Assembly (NCBI RefSeq): GCF_021325795.1
Contig: NZ_JAHPZX010000002.1
Coordinates: 248,001 to 312,000, forward strand
Origin: Bordetella sp. LUAb4
GTDB lineage: Bacteria; Pseudomonadota; Gammaproteobacteria; Burkholderiales; Burkholderiaceae_B
Direction of reading: 5' to 3'
DNA: 64,000 nt
In this document: positions 49,366 to 58,492 of the stretch, one piece after another
How positions within the stretch are numbered: the first letter of the stretch is position 1
Layout of the letters: every line of letters starts with the position of its first letter
Notes under the pieces: generated by a model
The model's database searches: none
What the model was told of the DNA's origin: nothing
The model's input: the letters and a program-made list of their open reading frames with translations, nothing else
Made by a program: the position numbers and the translations under genes

Positions 49366-51715
49366 TGCCGAGGCGCCCACCCAACGCGAGCGCCTGCTTT
49401 CCCTGATATTCCGCGTGGCCATGGTGCTGGTGCTGCTGGTGGGCGCCTGGCAGTGCCGCCATGGCTGGCCGGTGTCTTCCAGCCTGCTCGACCTGCTGCC
49501 CACCGTCAGCAGCGACAAACTGCGGCACGAGGCCGACGCCCAGATCCAGAAACCACTGACGCGCCAGATGGTGGCGCTGGTCGGCGCGCCGGACCGCGAA
49601 CGCGCGGTTGAACTGGCGCGCGGGCTGGGCCACCTGTGGAACCACAGCGGCTTGTTCGCCAAGGTGCAGGTGGATGCCGACATCGACCTGGACGCGGTGC
49701 GCCAGCAGATGGCGACGCAGCGCCTGTCCTTGATTTCCGGCGCCGACCGCCAGCGCTTCATGCACGATCCGGCGGCCTACGCGGCGCAGCGGGTGCGCGA
49801 GCTGGTCGATCCCTTCTCGGTCGGCGGGCTGGTGCCCACCGACCAGGATCTGCTGGGGCTCGCCCGCATGGCGGAGAAGTCCCTGCGGCCACCCGGCAAG
49901 ATGCATTTCGACCTGACCAGCGGCACCTTGCTGACCGAACAGGACGGCAAGTACTGGGTCCTGCTGCGCGCCCAGACCAGCGGCGATGCCTTCGATCAAC
50001 GCTCCCCGGCCGCGATCGCCGCGCTGGTGAACGAAAGCCGCGCCGGCGTGGCCAGGGATGGCGGCGAACTGCTCGCCACCGGCGGCGCGCTCTACGCCGC
50101 CGCGGGCCAGTCCCAAGCCCAGGCGGAAAGCGCTTGGATAGGAGGCGGCTCGCTACTGGGCATCGTCTTGCTGCTGCTATTGGCGATGCGCCGCTGGCGT
50201 GTGCTGCTGGCCTTCGTGCCGGTGGCGGCGGGCCTGCTGTGCGGCATCGTGGCCTGCGTCGCGGCATTCGGCAGCGTCCACATCCTGACCCTGGTCATCG
50301 GCGCCAGCCTGATCGGCATCGCCGTGGACTTTCCCCTGCACTATCTGGGCAAAAGCTACGGCCTGCCCGACTGGACCGCGCGTGACGCCCTGCGCCGCGT
50401 GCTGCCCGGCCTGAGCATCATCCTGGCGGCCACCTTGGTGGGCTATCTGGCCCTGCTGTTCACGCCCTTCCCGGCGCTGACGCAGACCGCCGTATTCTCC
50501 GCCGCCGGCCTGGTGGGCGCTTACGCCTGCACGGTCTGCGAGCTGCCGCGCTGGCTGCGCGGCTGGGCGCCGCGGCCGTGGCAAGGCCTGCCGCGTCTGG
50601 CGCAAAGCCTGCTGGACACCCTGTCGGTGTGGACCGCGCGCCGCACACTGCCCTGGCTGGCCCTGGGCGTGGCGCTGGTATGCGCCGGCGGCTTGCTGAA
50701 GCTGCGTGTGCAGGACGACCTGCGCCTGTGGGTGAACCTGCCGCCCACGCTGCTGGACCAGGCCAAACGCATAGGCGAGATCACCGGCATCATGCCCACC
50801 AGCCAGTATTTCCTGGTGCGCGCGCCGGATCTGGGCACGCTGTACCAACGCCAGGCCGACCTGGGCCAGAATCTGGATGCGCTGATCAAGAAGCAGGCCT
50901 TGGCTTCCTACCTGTCCTTGAACCAGTTGCTGGCGCCCGAATCGGCGCAACAGCAGTTGCGCGACCGCATGCGCGACCCGTCCTGGCGCGCGCGCCTGAC
51001 GCCCTCCTTTGAAACCGTGGGTGTGCCTGCCTCCACCGTGCTGGCCAATGTCGACGGCCTGGTCAACCTGCCACCGGTGAAGATGACGGACGCGCTGGCC
51101 GGCCCGTTGGGGGAAAGCCGGCGCGATCTGTGGCTGGGCGAGCACGACGGCCAGGTCGCCGCCATCATCAGCCTGCAAGGGCTGCGCGACACCTCGGCGG
51201 TGGCCGCGGCCGCCCAAGGCCTGGACGGCGTGAGCTACATCGACCAGACCGGCGACCTCAACCGCAGCTTCGCCAGCACCCGCTGGGAAGCGGCCCAATT
51301 GAAGCTGCTGTCCTACCTGGTGGCCGCCGTCCTGCTGTGGATCACGCTGGGCCGGCACGCCACCTGGCGCCTGCTGGCGGTGCCGCTGGCCGCGTCGGCC
51401 TGCACCCTGGGCGCCCTGGGCATCCTGGGCCAGCCGCTCACCTTGTTCAGCCTGTTCGGCCTGTTGCTGGTGTCGGCCATCGGCCTGGACTACGCCATCG
51501 TCATGTACGAGCGCGTGGCGGGCGCCGCCTCATGCCTCATCGGCGTGGTGCTGGCGGCCCTGACCACCTTGCTGTCCTTCGGCCTGCTGGGCCTGAGCAG
51601 CACCCCCGCGATCGCCAACTTCGGCATTGCGGTGGCGCTGGGTGTCGGCTTCAGCGTGCTGTTCGCACCCTGGGTACGGCCAACGCCAGAAACGCCGCAT
51701 CCCCCGACGCATTGA
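49334..51715 (+). CDS. apeM: MMPL/RND-family exporter, ApeM type
   Basis: A 793-residue inner-membrane exporter with about 12 helices in two blocks. After the first helix (VAMVLVLLVGAWQ) and a large periplasmic domain comes the helix bundle SLLGIVLLLLLAMRRWRVLL, IGIAVDFPLHYLGKSYG and LAATLVGYLALLFTPF. The second half repeats the layout, including GLLLVSAIGLDYAIVMYERV. The ASP residues in the helices (for example DFPLHY and LDYAIV) fit the proton-relay pattern. It would flip or export the polyene product. The start is ATG 49334 or 49340. Confidence 0.9.
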   Translation: MTMRPEISRLDAEAPTQRERLLSLIFRVAMVLVLLVGAWQCRHGWPVSSSLLDLLPTVSSDKLRHEADAQIQKPLTRQMVALVGAPDRERAVELARGLGHLWNHSGLFAKVQVDADIDLDAVRQQMATQRLSLISGADRQRFMHDPAAYAAQRVRELVDPFSVGGLVPTDQDLLGLARMAEKSLRPPGKMHFDLTSGTLLTEQDGKYWVLLRAQTSGDAFDQRSPAAIAALVNESRAGVARDGGELLATGGALYAAAGQSQAQAESAWIGGGSLLGIVLLLLLAMRRWRVLLAFVPVAAGLLCGIVACVAAFGSVHILTLVIGASLIGIAVDFPLHYLGKSYGLPDWTARDALRRVLPGLSIILAATLVGYLALLFTPFPALTQTAVFSAAGLVGAYACTVCELPRWLRGWAPRPWQGLPRLAQSLLDTLSVWTARRTLPWLALGVALVCAGGLLKLRVQDDLRLWVNLPPTLLDQAKRIGEITGIMPTSQYFLVRAPDLGTLYQRQADLGQNLDALIKKQALASYLSLNQLLAPESAQQQLRDRMRDPSWRARLTPSFETVGVPASTVLANVDGLVNLPPVKMTDALAGPLGESRRDLWLGEHDGQVAAIISLQGLRDTSAVAAAAQGLDGVSYIDQTGDLNRSFASTRWEAAQLKLLSYLVAAVLLWITLGRHATWRLLAVPLAASACTLGALGILGQPLTLFSLFGLLLVSAIGLDYAIVMYERVAGAASCLIGVVLAALTTLLSFGLLGLSSTPAIANFGIAVALGVGFSVLFAPWVRPTPETPHPPTH

Positions 51716-51773
51716 GCACGCGCGGCAGCTGAAATCCTCCATCCCCCCACATTCAAAAAGAGCGAGCCCAGAC

Positions 51774-53078
51774 ATGCAGGAAGCGGACCAGCAGGAACGT
51801 CACGAGATCGTGGTCATTGGTGCCGGCCCCGCCGGCGCCATTGCCGCGACGCTGCTGCAGCGTCGTGGCCATCAGGTCACCGTCTTCGAGCGTCAACGCT
51901 TCCCCCGCTTCTCCATCGGCGAAAGTTTGCTGGCGCACTGCCTCGAATTCGTCGAGGAGGCCGGCATGATGGAGGCGGTCCGGGCCGCGGGCTTCCAGGA
52001 AAAGAACGGCGCCGCCTTCGCCTGCGGCGACCGCTATACCGCCTTCGATTTCCGCGACAAGTTTTCGCCGGGACCCGGCACCACGTTCCAGGTCTTGCGC
52101 TCGCGTTTCGACCAGGTGCTGGCCGACGAGGCCGTGCGCCAGGGCGTGCGGATCCACTACGAACACGAAGTGGTGGCGGCGAATTTCGACGGCGCGCAAC
52201 CGTGGCTGGAGGTACGCGACCTGAGCGCGGGATCAGGCGCGGCGACGGCAGCACCGGTTGGCGCTCCGGCGCCTCGCCGCATCAGCACCCGCTTCGTGCT
52301 GGACGCCAGCGGCTATGGCCGCGTACTGGCGCGCCTGCTGGACCTGGAACGTCCGACCCACCTGCCGCCGCGCCGCGCCATCTTCACCCATATCGAAGAC
52401 CACATCACGGCCGCCGATTTCGATCGCCAGAAAATCCTCATCAGCGTGCATCCCGAACACGAGGACGTGTGGTTCTGGACCATTCCTTTTTCCGACGGCC
52501 GCTGCTCGCTGGGCGTGGTGGGCGCGCAAGAGAAGATCCTCGCCGCCCCCAACGCCGACCTGATGGCCACCCTGCGCCACTGGGTCGACGGCGCGCCCAA
52601 CCTGCGCCGGCTCCTGGCCAACGCCGTCTGGGACACGCCCGCCAATACCATCGGCGGTTACGCGGCCAGCGTGCAGTCCCTGCATGGACGGGGCTGGGCG
52701 CTGCTGGGTAATGCGGCGGAATTCCTCGATCCGGTGTTCTCTTCGGGCGTCACCATCGCCATGCATTCGTCCAAGCTGGCCGCCGATTGCCTGCACCGCC
52801 AGCTCGGCGGCGAGACGGTGGATTGGGCCAAGGACTTCTCGGTGCCGCTGATGCGCGGCGTGAATTGCTTCCGCACCTACGTCCAAGGCTGGTACGAAGG
52901 CAGCTTCCGGGATGTCGTTTTCTTCGAAAAAGCCCAACCGCAGATCCGCGCCATGATCTCGTCCATTCTGGCGGGCTATGCCTGGGACGAGAACAATCCC
53001 TTCGTGGCCGAACACGAGCGGCGCCTGCGCATGCTGGCGGAAGTGTGCCGCGGCATGGCCGAAACGGCCGCCACCTGA
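51774..53078 (+). CDS. flavin-dependent halogenase-like oxidoreductase
   Basis: A 434-residue FAD protein of the tryptophan-halogenase family. The FAD site is EIVVIGAGPAGAIAATLL, followed by the family's RFPRFSIGESLLAHCLEFVE. Lys77 in GFQEKNGAAF lies where halogenases have their catalytic lysine, and the halogenase signature WxWxIP is present as WFWTIP (residues 233-238). LLGNAAEFLDPVFSSGVTIAM is the second FAD stretch. A small Ser/Ala-rich insert is at ~151-168. Xanthomonadins are brominated, so this may halogenate the aryl ring; oxidation without halogenation is also possible. ATG 51774 has no strong ribosome site. Confidence 0.85.
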   Translation: MQEADQQERHEIVVIGAGPAGAIAATLLQRRGHQVTVFERQRFPRFSIGESLLAHCLEFVEEAGMMEAVRAAGFQEKNGAAFACGDRYTAFDFRDKFSPGPGTTFQVLRSRFDQVLADEAVRQGVRIHYEHEVVAANFDGAQPWLEVRDLSAGSGAATAAPVGAPAPRRISTRFVLDASGYGRVLARLLDLERPTHLPPRRAIFTHIEDHITAADFDRQKILISVHPEHEDVWFWTIPFSDGRCSLGVVGAQEKILAAPNADLMATLRHWVDGAPNLRRLLANAVWDTPANTIGGYAASVQSLHGRGWALLGNAAEFLDPVFSSGVTIAMHSSKLAADCLHRQLGGETVDWAKDFSVPLMRGVNCFRTYVQGWYEGSFRDVVFFEKAQPQIRAMISSILAGYAWDENNPFVAEHERRLRMLAEVCRGMAETAAT

Positions 53079-53102
53079 TGGGTAGAAATTGATGGATAAA
53101 CC

Positions 53103-53648
53103 ATGATGCCAATGACGCGCTTCAGACTGTTCCTCGTCTTGTCCTGCGCCGCCTTGCTCGCCGGCTGCGCCGCCGCGCCGCCGACGCCGGTCGCGCCCGC
53201 GGAACTGCACCTGCCGCGCTGGGTGCAGGTGCATATCGTCACACCGGGCCAGCCCGACGAAGACGCCATGCTGGCGGTCCAGGACGAAGGCCAGGGTGCC
53301 ACGCGCTGGTCGCTGTTCGATCCCCTGGGCATGCCGCGCGCACGGCAGATCCTGCAGGACGGCAAGTGGCGCAACGACGGCTTCATGCGTCCCAACGGCA
53401 AGGCCAGCGACATGTTCTCGGCCATCCTGTTCGCCTGGACGCCGGAACAGTCCCTGGCGCGCGCCTATGCCGGCGCCGACTGGCAGAGCCAGCCCACGCC
53501 GGCGGGCGGCCGCAGCCGCAGCCTGGATCAGGAATGCTCGCCGCGCTGGCAGGTGACCTGGGCCGCGCAAGCGCCGGACGACACCTTCTCCATTCATCAA
53601 CCCGACGGCACCGTGCTGACGATCTCGCCGTTGAAGAACACGCCATGA
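53103..53648 (+). CDS. apeN: DUF3261 lipoprotein, ApeN type
   Basis: A 181-residue lipoprotein. The signal RFRLFLVLSCAALLAGC ends in a lipobox. The mature part has the DUF3261 pattern: LDQECSPRWQVTW is the only other cysteine region and GMPRARQILQDGKW is typical. This family is found mainly in aryl-polyene clusters and probably acts at the outer membrane as product acceptor or assembly partner. It starts ~25 bp behind the halogenase-like gene and overlaps the next gene by 4 bp. Confidence 0.88.
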   Translation: MMPMTRFRLFLVLSCAALLAGCAAAPPTPVAPAELHLPRWVQVHIVTPGQPDEDAMLAVQDEGQGATRWSLFDPLGMPRARQILQDGKWRNDGFMRPNGKASDMFSAILFAWTPEQSLARAYAGADWQSQPTPAGGRSRSLDQECSPRWQVTWAAQAPDDTFSIHQPDGTVLTISPLKNTP

Positions 53649-54970
53649 AAACGCCCTCGACCGCCTGGCTCGGCCGTCCCGGTGTCGTCTGCGCGCTGGG
53701 ACAAGGCATGGACGCGGTACACGCCGGCGCCGTGCGGGGCGAGACCGGCGGCATGCGGGCGCAAACAGGCTGGCTGCGCGAACGCGCCATCGTGGTGGGC
53801 GCCGCCGCCGGCGACCTGGCCGAACTGCCGCCCACGCTGGCCGACGGCACGGCACCCGCCGCGCACCATCACAGCCGCAACAACCGCCTGCTGATGACGG
53901 CGGCGGGTCAGATCGCCGACGCCCTGCATGCAGCCGTCGCGCTGTATGGCCCCGACCGGGTCGGCATCGTGCTGGGTACCAGTACCTCGGGCATCGGCGA
54001 AGCCAGCCACGCAGTGCGCGCGCTGCGACGCGACGGCGCCTGGCCATCCGACTACGATTACCGCCGCCAGGCCCTGTCGGCACCGGCCACGCTGCTGGCC
54101 GACTGGCTGGGTGTGGCAGGCCCCGCCTACACGCTGTCGACGGCCTGCACGTCCGGCGCGCGCGCCTTGCTGTCGGCCAAGCGCTTGCTGGACGTGGGGC
54201 TGTGCGATGCCGTGATCTGCGGCGCCGTCGATACGCTATGCCCGCTGACCATCAATGGCTTCGCCTCCATCGAAGCGATTGCCGCGGGCCTGAGCAATCC
54301 CTTCTCCGCGCAACGCGACGGCATCAATATCGGCGAGGCTGCCGCTTTGTTCCTGATGCAGCGCGAGCGGCCACTGGGTCCTGCCGCCCGCCTGCTGGGC
54401 GGCGGCGGCAGCTCCGACGCCTGGCATATGTCGGCGCCCGATCCCACCGGCCGGGGCGCGATGCTGGCCATGCGCGCCGCGCTCGATGACGCCGGGGTCG
54501 CGCCGGGTGCCATCGGCTGGATCAATCTGCACGGCACCGGCACCACGCACAACGACGCCATGGAAAGCCATGCAGTGCATGCCGTCTTTCCCGAAGGCGT
54601 CGCCTGCACGACGACCAAGCCCTTGACCGGCCATACCCTGGCCGCCGCCGGCGCGCTGGAAGCGGCTCTCTGCTGGGGCGTGCTGAACCTGGCGCCCGAC
54701 GGCAGCCTGCCGCCGCAGCGCTGGGACGGTGTGGCGGACCCCGCCCTGCCCGCGCTGCGCCTGACCACGCCCGGCCAGCGCCTGCCTGCTGGCCGGCCAC
54801 GGATCGTCATGAGCAACTCCTTCGCCTTCGGCGGCAACAACACCTGCCTGATCCTGGCCGATGCCGATGCCGCCGCCGTGAACTCGACCCAGGCCGATGC
54901 CCACGGCGCGGCCAGGCGCGCAGGCAATCCCACCACCGGCGTCGCCACCACCACGGGAGCCGCCGCGTGA
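53645..54970 (+). CDS. apeO: beta-ketoacyl-ACP synthase, ApeO type
   Basis: A 441-residue condensing enzyme. The catalytic cysteine is in LSTACTSGARALLSAK, the two histidines in NLHGTGTTHNDAME and KPLTGHTLAAAG. The C-terminal motif SNSFAFGGNNTCLIL is typical. In characterised clusters ApeO pairs with ApeC and extends the polyene chain. It ends with a ~40-residue Ala/Thr-rich tail and overlaps the dehydratase gene (GTGA). Confidence 0.92.
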   Translation: MKTPSTAWLGRPGVVCALGQGMDAVHAGAVRGETGGMRAQTGWLRERAIVVGAAAGDLAELPPTLADGTAPAAHHHSRNNRLLMTAAGQIADALHAAVALYGPDRVGIVLGTSTSGIGEASHAVRALRRDGAWPSDYDYRRQALSAPATLLADWLGVAGPAYTLSTACTSGARALLSAKRLLDVGLCDAVICGAVDTLCPLTINGFASIEAIAAGLSNPFSAQRDGINIGEAAALFLMQRERPLGPAARLLGGGGSSDAWHMSAPDPTGRGAMLAMRAALDDAGVAPGAIGWINLHGTGTTHNDAMESHAVHAVFPEGVACTTTKPLTGHTLAAAGALEAALCWGVLNLAPDGSLPPQRWDGVADPALPALRLTTPGQRLPAGRPRIVMSNSFAFGGNNTCLILADADAAAVNSTQADAHGAARRAGNPTTGVATTTGAAA

Positions 54971-55521
54971 CTGACCACGTCGACATCGCCCCCATTCCCG
55001 CCAACGCTGCGCCTGCCGCGGCCGCGCCTGCCGACGCCTGGCCAGTAGCCGACTGGCCCGTGGACGAGTTGCTGCCGCATTCCGGCGCCGCCGTGCTGCT
55101 GGACGCCGTGCTGGCCTGCGACGAAAACACCTTGCTGGCCCGCGCCACCGTGCGCGCCCACGACGGTTACGGTGACAGCGACGGCAACCTGCCGCCCTGG
55201 CTGGGCATGGAGCTGATGGCGCAGGCCGTCGGCGCCTGGGCCGGCTGCCAGGCGCGCCGCGCGGGGGTGCCCGTGCAACTGGGCTTCCTGCTCGGCACGC
55301 GCCGCTATGAATGTCGCGTCCCCGCCTTCACCGCGGGCATGCACCTGACCATCCGTGCCGAACGCTCCTTCCAGGACACGGCGGGCATGGGCGTTTTCCT
55401 CTGCCAGATCCATCAAGCCGATGAATGCGTGGCGGAAGCCCGCCTGAACGTCTATTGCCCGCCGGACGCCCGCACCTTCATATACGAACCGTCCCCCGCG
55501 GACGACGCTTTGAACTCATGA
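54967..55521 (+). CDS. apeP: 3-hydroxyacyl-ACP dehydratase, ApeP type
   Basis: A 184-residue hot-dog protein starting at GTG 54967. The active site is LLPHSGAAVLLDAVL (His) and WLGMELMAQAVGAWAGCQ (Glu). In other clusters it pairs with ApeI, the domain fused here to the ligase. The first ~30 residues are Ala/Pro-rich. It overlaps the ketoreductase gene by 4 bp. Confidence 0.9.
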   Translation: MTDHVDIAPIPANAAPAAAAPADAWPVADWPVDELLPHSGAAVLLDAVLACDENTLLARATVRAHDGYGDSDGNLPPWLGMELMAQAVGAWAGCQARRAGVPVQLGFLLGTRRYECRVPAFTAGMHLTIRAERSFQDTAGMGVFLCQIHQADECVAEARLNVYCPPDARTFIYEPSPADDALNS

Positions 55522-56258
55522 CCTCACCTCTTTCCAACGCCATCCTGGTCACGGGATCCAGCCGCGGCATCGGCCGCGCCATCGCGCTGTCGCTGGCGCG
55601 CGCCGGCCACGACCTGATCCTGCACTGCCGTGCCCGGCGCAACGATGCCGACGCCGTACGCGCCGACATCCTGGCTCTGGGCCGCGATTGCCGCGTCCTG
55701 CAGTTCGACGTGGCCGACCGTGCCGCCACCGCCGCCGCGCTGAACGAAGACGTCGAGGCCCATGGCGCCCCGTACGGCGTCGTGCTCAACGCCGGGCTCA
55801 CGCGCGACGCCGCCTTCCCCGCCTTGACCGGTGAGGATTGGGACCAGGTGCTGCGCACCAACCTGGATGGTTTCTACAACGTGCTCAATCCGCTGGTCAT
55901 GCCCATGGTGCGGCGGCGCGCACCGGGGCGTATCGTCTGCATGGCGTCGGTGTCCGGCCTGGTCGGCAATCGCGGCCAGGTCAACTACAGCGCCTCCAAG
56001 GCGGGCTTGATCGGCGCGGCCAAGGCCTTGGCCATCGAGCTGGCCAAGCGCCACATCACGGTCAATTGCGTGGCCCCGGGCCTGATCGAAACCGACATGA
56101 TCGACGAACACGTTCCCGTCGCGGAAATCCTCAAGGCCATCCCCGCTCAGCGCATGGGGCAGCCGGACGAAGTGGCGGCGGCGGTGGCGTTCTTCATGTC
56201 GCCGGCCGCGGCCTACGTCACACGTCAGGTACTGGCGGTCAATGGAGGACTGTGCTGA
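55518..56258 (+). CDS. apeQ: 3-oxoacyl-ACP reductase, ApeQ type (FabG-like)
   Basis: A 246-residue short-chain dehydrogenase that reduces the beta-keto group with NADPH. The nucleotide-binding motif is LVTGSSRGIGRAIALSLARA, NAG motif VVLNAGLTRD, and the catalytic Ser-Tyr-Lys set ASVSG/VNYSASKAGLIG. LAPGLIETDM-type sequence (CVAPGLIETDMI) follows. It lies within the translationally coupled block. Confidence 0.93.
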   Translation: MTSPLSNAILVTGSSRGIGRAIALSLARAGHDLILHCRARRNDADAVRADILALGRDCRVLQFDVADRAATAAALNEDVEAHGAPYGVVLNAGLTRDAAFPALTGEDWDQVLRTNLDGFYNVLNPLVMPMVRRRAPGRIVCMASVSGLVGNRGQVNYSASKAGLIGAAKALAIELAKRHITVNCVAPGLIETDMIDEHVPVAEILKAIPAQRMGQPDEVAAAVAFFMSPAAAYVTRQVLAVNGGLC

Positions 56259-57484
56259 TGCATCGCGTCGTCATTACCGGCATGGCCGGCATCAGCGCCC
56301 TGGGACGTGACTGGAACACCGTGCGCGGTGCCTTCGAGGAAGGCCGCAACGCCATTCGCACGATGGCCGACTGGGATATCTACAAAGAACTCAATACGCG
56401 TCTGGCCGGCCCGCTGCCGGCCTATGCGCCGCCCGCTCACTGGACCCGCAAGCAGTTGCGCAGCATGGGCCGTGTGTCGCAGTTGGCGGTGAATGCCGCG
56501 GAGATGGCCCTGGCCGACGCCGGCCTGCTGGGCGACCCGTCCATCACCGATGGCCGCATGGGCGTGGCCTGCGGTTCGTCCACCGGCAGCACGGCCGAGA
56601 TCAAGGCTTTTGGCAATATGCTGCTCAATGGCGTCAGCGACGATCTCAACGCCAATTCCTATGTGCGCATGATGCCGCACACCACGGCCGCCAACATCGG
56701 TATTTTCTTCGGACTGAAAGGCCGCATCATTCCCACGTCCAGCGCCTGCACGTCCGGCAGCCAGGGCATAGGCTATGCCTACGAAGCCATCCGTTATGGC
56801 CGCCAACGCATGATGCTGGCGGGCGGCGCCGAGGAATTGTGCCCCACCGAAGCCATCGTCTTCGATGCGCTGTACGCCACCAGCCAGCGCAACGACACGC
56901 CCGAGCTGACACCGCGGCCCTACGACGCCACGCGCGACGGCCTGGTGATCGGTGAAGGCGCCGGCATCCTGGTGCTCGAATCGCTGGAAAACGCCCAGGC
57001 CCGCGGCGCCCGCATCCATGCGGAAATCGTCGGTTTCGGCAGCAATTCGGACGGCAGCCACATCACCCGTCCGGAAGCGGCGACCATGCAGATAGCCATG
57101 GAGCAGGCGTTGGCCGACGCGGGTGTGGCGCCGCAGGCCGTGGGTTACGTCAATGGCCACGGTACGGCCACCGAACAGGGCGACATCGCCGAGACGCAAG
57201 CCACGCAGGCCGTGTTCGGCAACCGCATGGCGATCAGCTCGCAAAAGAGCTATCTGGGCCACACGCTGGGCGCCTGCGGCGCGCTGGAATCGTGGTTCAC
57301 CATCGAGATGATGCGCAGCGACTGGTACGCGCCCACGCTGAACCTGAAGCAGGTCGACCCCCGCTGCGGCGACCTGGACTACATCACGGGCGGCGCACGA
57401 ACGCTTTGCAGTGAATACGCGATGAACAACAATTTCGCCTTCGGCGGCGTCAACACTTCGCTGCTGTTCCGCCGTTGGCCCTGA
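56258..57484 (+). CDS. apeR: beta-ketoacyl-ACP synthase, ApeR type (FabF-like)
   Basis: A 408-residue condensing enzyme and the last gene of the operon. The catalytic Cys is in PTSSACTSGSQGIGYAYEA, the histidines in GYVNGHGTATEQGD and KSYLGHTLGACGALE. The C-terminal NNNFAFGGVNTSLLF is typical. In other systems ApeR is a homodimer that may start the chain (inference). The start shares one base with the ketoreductase stop (TGATG). Confidence 0.93.
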   Translation: MHRVVITGMAGISALGRDWNTVRGAFEEGRNAIRTMADWDIYKELNTRLAGPLPAYAPPAHWTRKQLRSMGRVSQLAVNAAEMALADAGLLGDPSITDGRMGVACGSSTGSTAEIKAFGNMLLNGVSDDLNANSYVRMMPHTTAANIGIFFGLKGRIIPTSSACTSGSQGIGYAYEAIRYGRQRMMLAGGAEELCPTEAIVFDALYATSQRNDTPELTPRPYDATRDGLVIGEGAGILVLESLENAQARGARIHAEIVGFGSNSDGSHITRPEAATMQIAMEQALADAGVAPQAVGYVNGHGTATEQGDIAETQATQAVFGNRMAISSQKSYLGHTLGACGALESWFTIEMMRSDWYAPTLNLKQVDPRCGDLDYITGGARTLCSEYAMNNNFAFGGVNTSLLFRRWP

Positions 57485-57534
57485 AGACCGCTTTTTCCCT
57501 GACTTTTACGTTTTTCATCCGACAGGAGAACTTG

Positions 57535-57975
57535 ATGCATACGCTTTCCAAAACGCTGATTGGTCTGGCCCTTTCCTTCACCTGCGTCGCCGCCGCCCAG
57601 GCCGCCGACCGCATGTCGATGAACTCGTTCCAGGCGGCCCTCGAAGCCGGCAAGGCCGAAGGCAAGCTGGATGGCAGCGTGAAGTTCTATCTGGCCGGCA
57701 CCGGCCCCAAAGGCAAGATCGTGAAGGCCGATGCGGTGACCAACCGCAAGACCAATGCCTTCGGCAAAGACGATGACAAAGCGTGCCAGTGGGCCGCCAT
57801 GTCGGCCCTGATCAGCCTGCAAGACGCGGCCAAGCAGGCCGGCGCCAATGCGGTGATCAACATCGTCAGCTACTACAAGAAGAACGTGAACAAGAACGCC
57901 ACGCAGTATGAGTGCCACGCTGGCGCGGTGATTGCCGGTGTCGCGCTCAAGGGCGACCTGGCCATCGTGAAGTGA
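57535..57975 (+). CDS. small exported protein, unknown function
   Basis: A 146-residue protein with signal peptide (TLIGLALSFTCVAAAQAA). The mature part is well ordered, with AACQWAAMSAL-type and NKNATQYECHAGAVIAGVALKGDLA segments; two cysteines may pair. Similar proteins in databases carry a misleading excinuclease-subunit name, but no ATPase motif is present. The ATG at 57535 follows AGGAGAA. It lies 50 bp behind the pigment operon and may be read from it. Confidence 0.82.
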   Translation: MHTLSKTLIGLALSFTCVAAAQAADRMSMNSFQAALEAGKAEGKLDGSVKFYLAGTGPKGKIVKADAVTNRKTNAFGKDDDKACQWAAMSALISLQDAAKQAGANAVINIVSYYKKNVNKNATQYECHAGAVIAGVALKGDLAIVK

Positions 57976-58027
57976 GCAGGTGAAGTAAACTTTCCACCCT
58001 CCGCCACCGTTTTAGCAAGGTTCCATC

Positions 58028-58492
58028 ATGAGCACATCCACGCTCAAAGACACCCTGTCGTCCCAGGTCAAGGACGCCATGCGCGCCAAGGACTCGGCGC
58101 GTCTGACCACGCTGCGTTTCCTGCTCGCGGCGGTCAAGCAGAAGGAAGTCGACGAACGCCGCGACGTCAGCGACGCCGAAATCACCGCCATCATCGAAAA
58201 ACAGGTGAAGCAACGCCGTGAGTCGATCGCTGCCTTCGAACAGGCCGGCCGTACCGAGACCGCCGATCAGGAAAAAGGCGAACTGGCCATCCTGCAGGAA
58301 TTCCTGCCCAAGGCCGCCACGCAAGCCGAGATCGACGCCGCCGTCGACGCGGCCATCACCGAAGTCACCGCAAGTGGCGTGACCGGCGCGCCGGCCATGG
58401 GCAAGATCATGGCCATCCTGAAGCCGGCATTGGCAGGCAAGGCTGACCTGTCCGCCGTCTCCCAACAGGTCAAGGCACGGCTGGCTGGTTGA
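58028..58492 (+). CDS. yqeY: GatB/YqeY domain protein
   Basis: A 154-residue helical protein. LKDTLSSQVKDAMRAKDSAR, LRFLLAAVKQKEVDER, QRRESIAAFEQAGRTE and ELAILQEFLPKAATQAE are all typical. The fold resembles the tail domain of amidotransferase GatB, though the cellular role is unknown. It converges on dinB and overlaps it by 23 bp. Confidence 0.93.
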   Translation: MSTSTLKDTLSSQVKDAMRAKDSARLTTLRFLLAAVKQKEVDERRDVSDAEITAIIEKQVKQRRESIAAFEQAGRTETADQEKGELAILQEFLPKAATQAEIDAAVDAAITEVTASGVTGAPAMGKIMAILKPALAGKADLSAVSQQVKARLAG

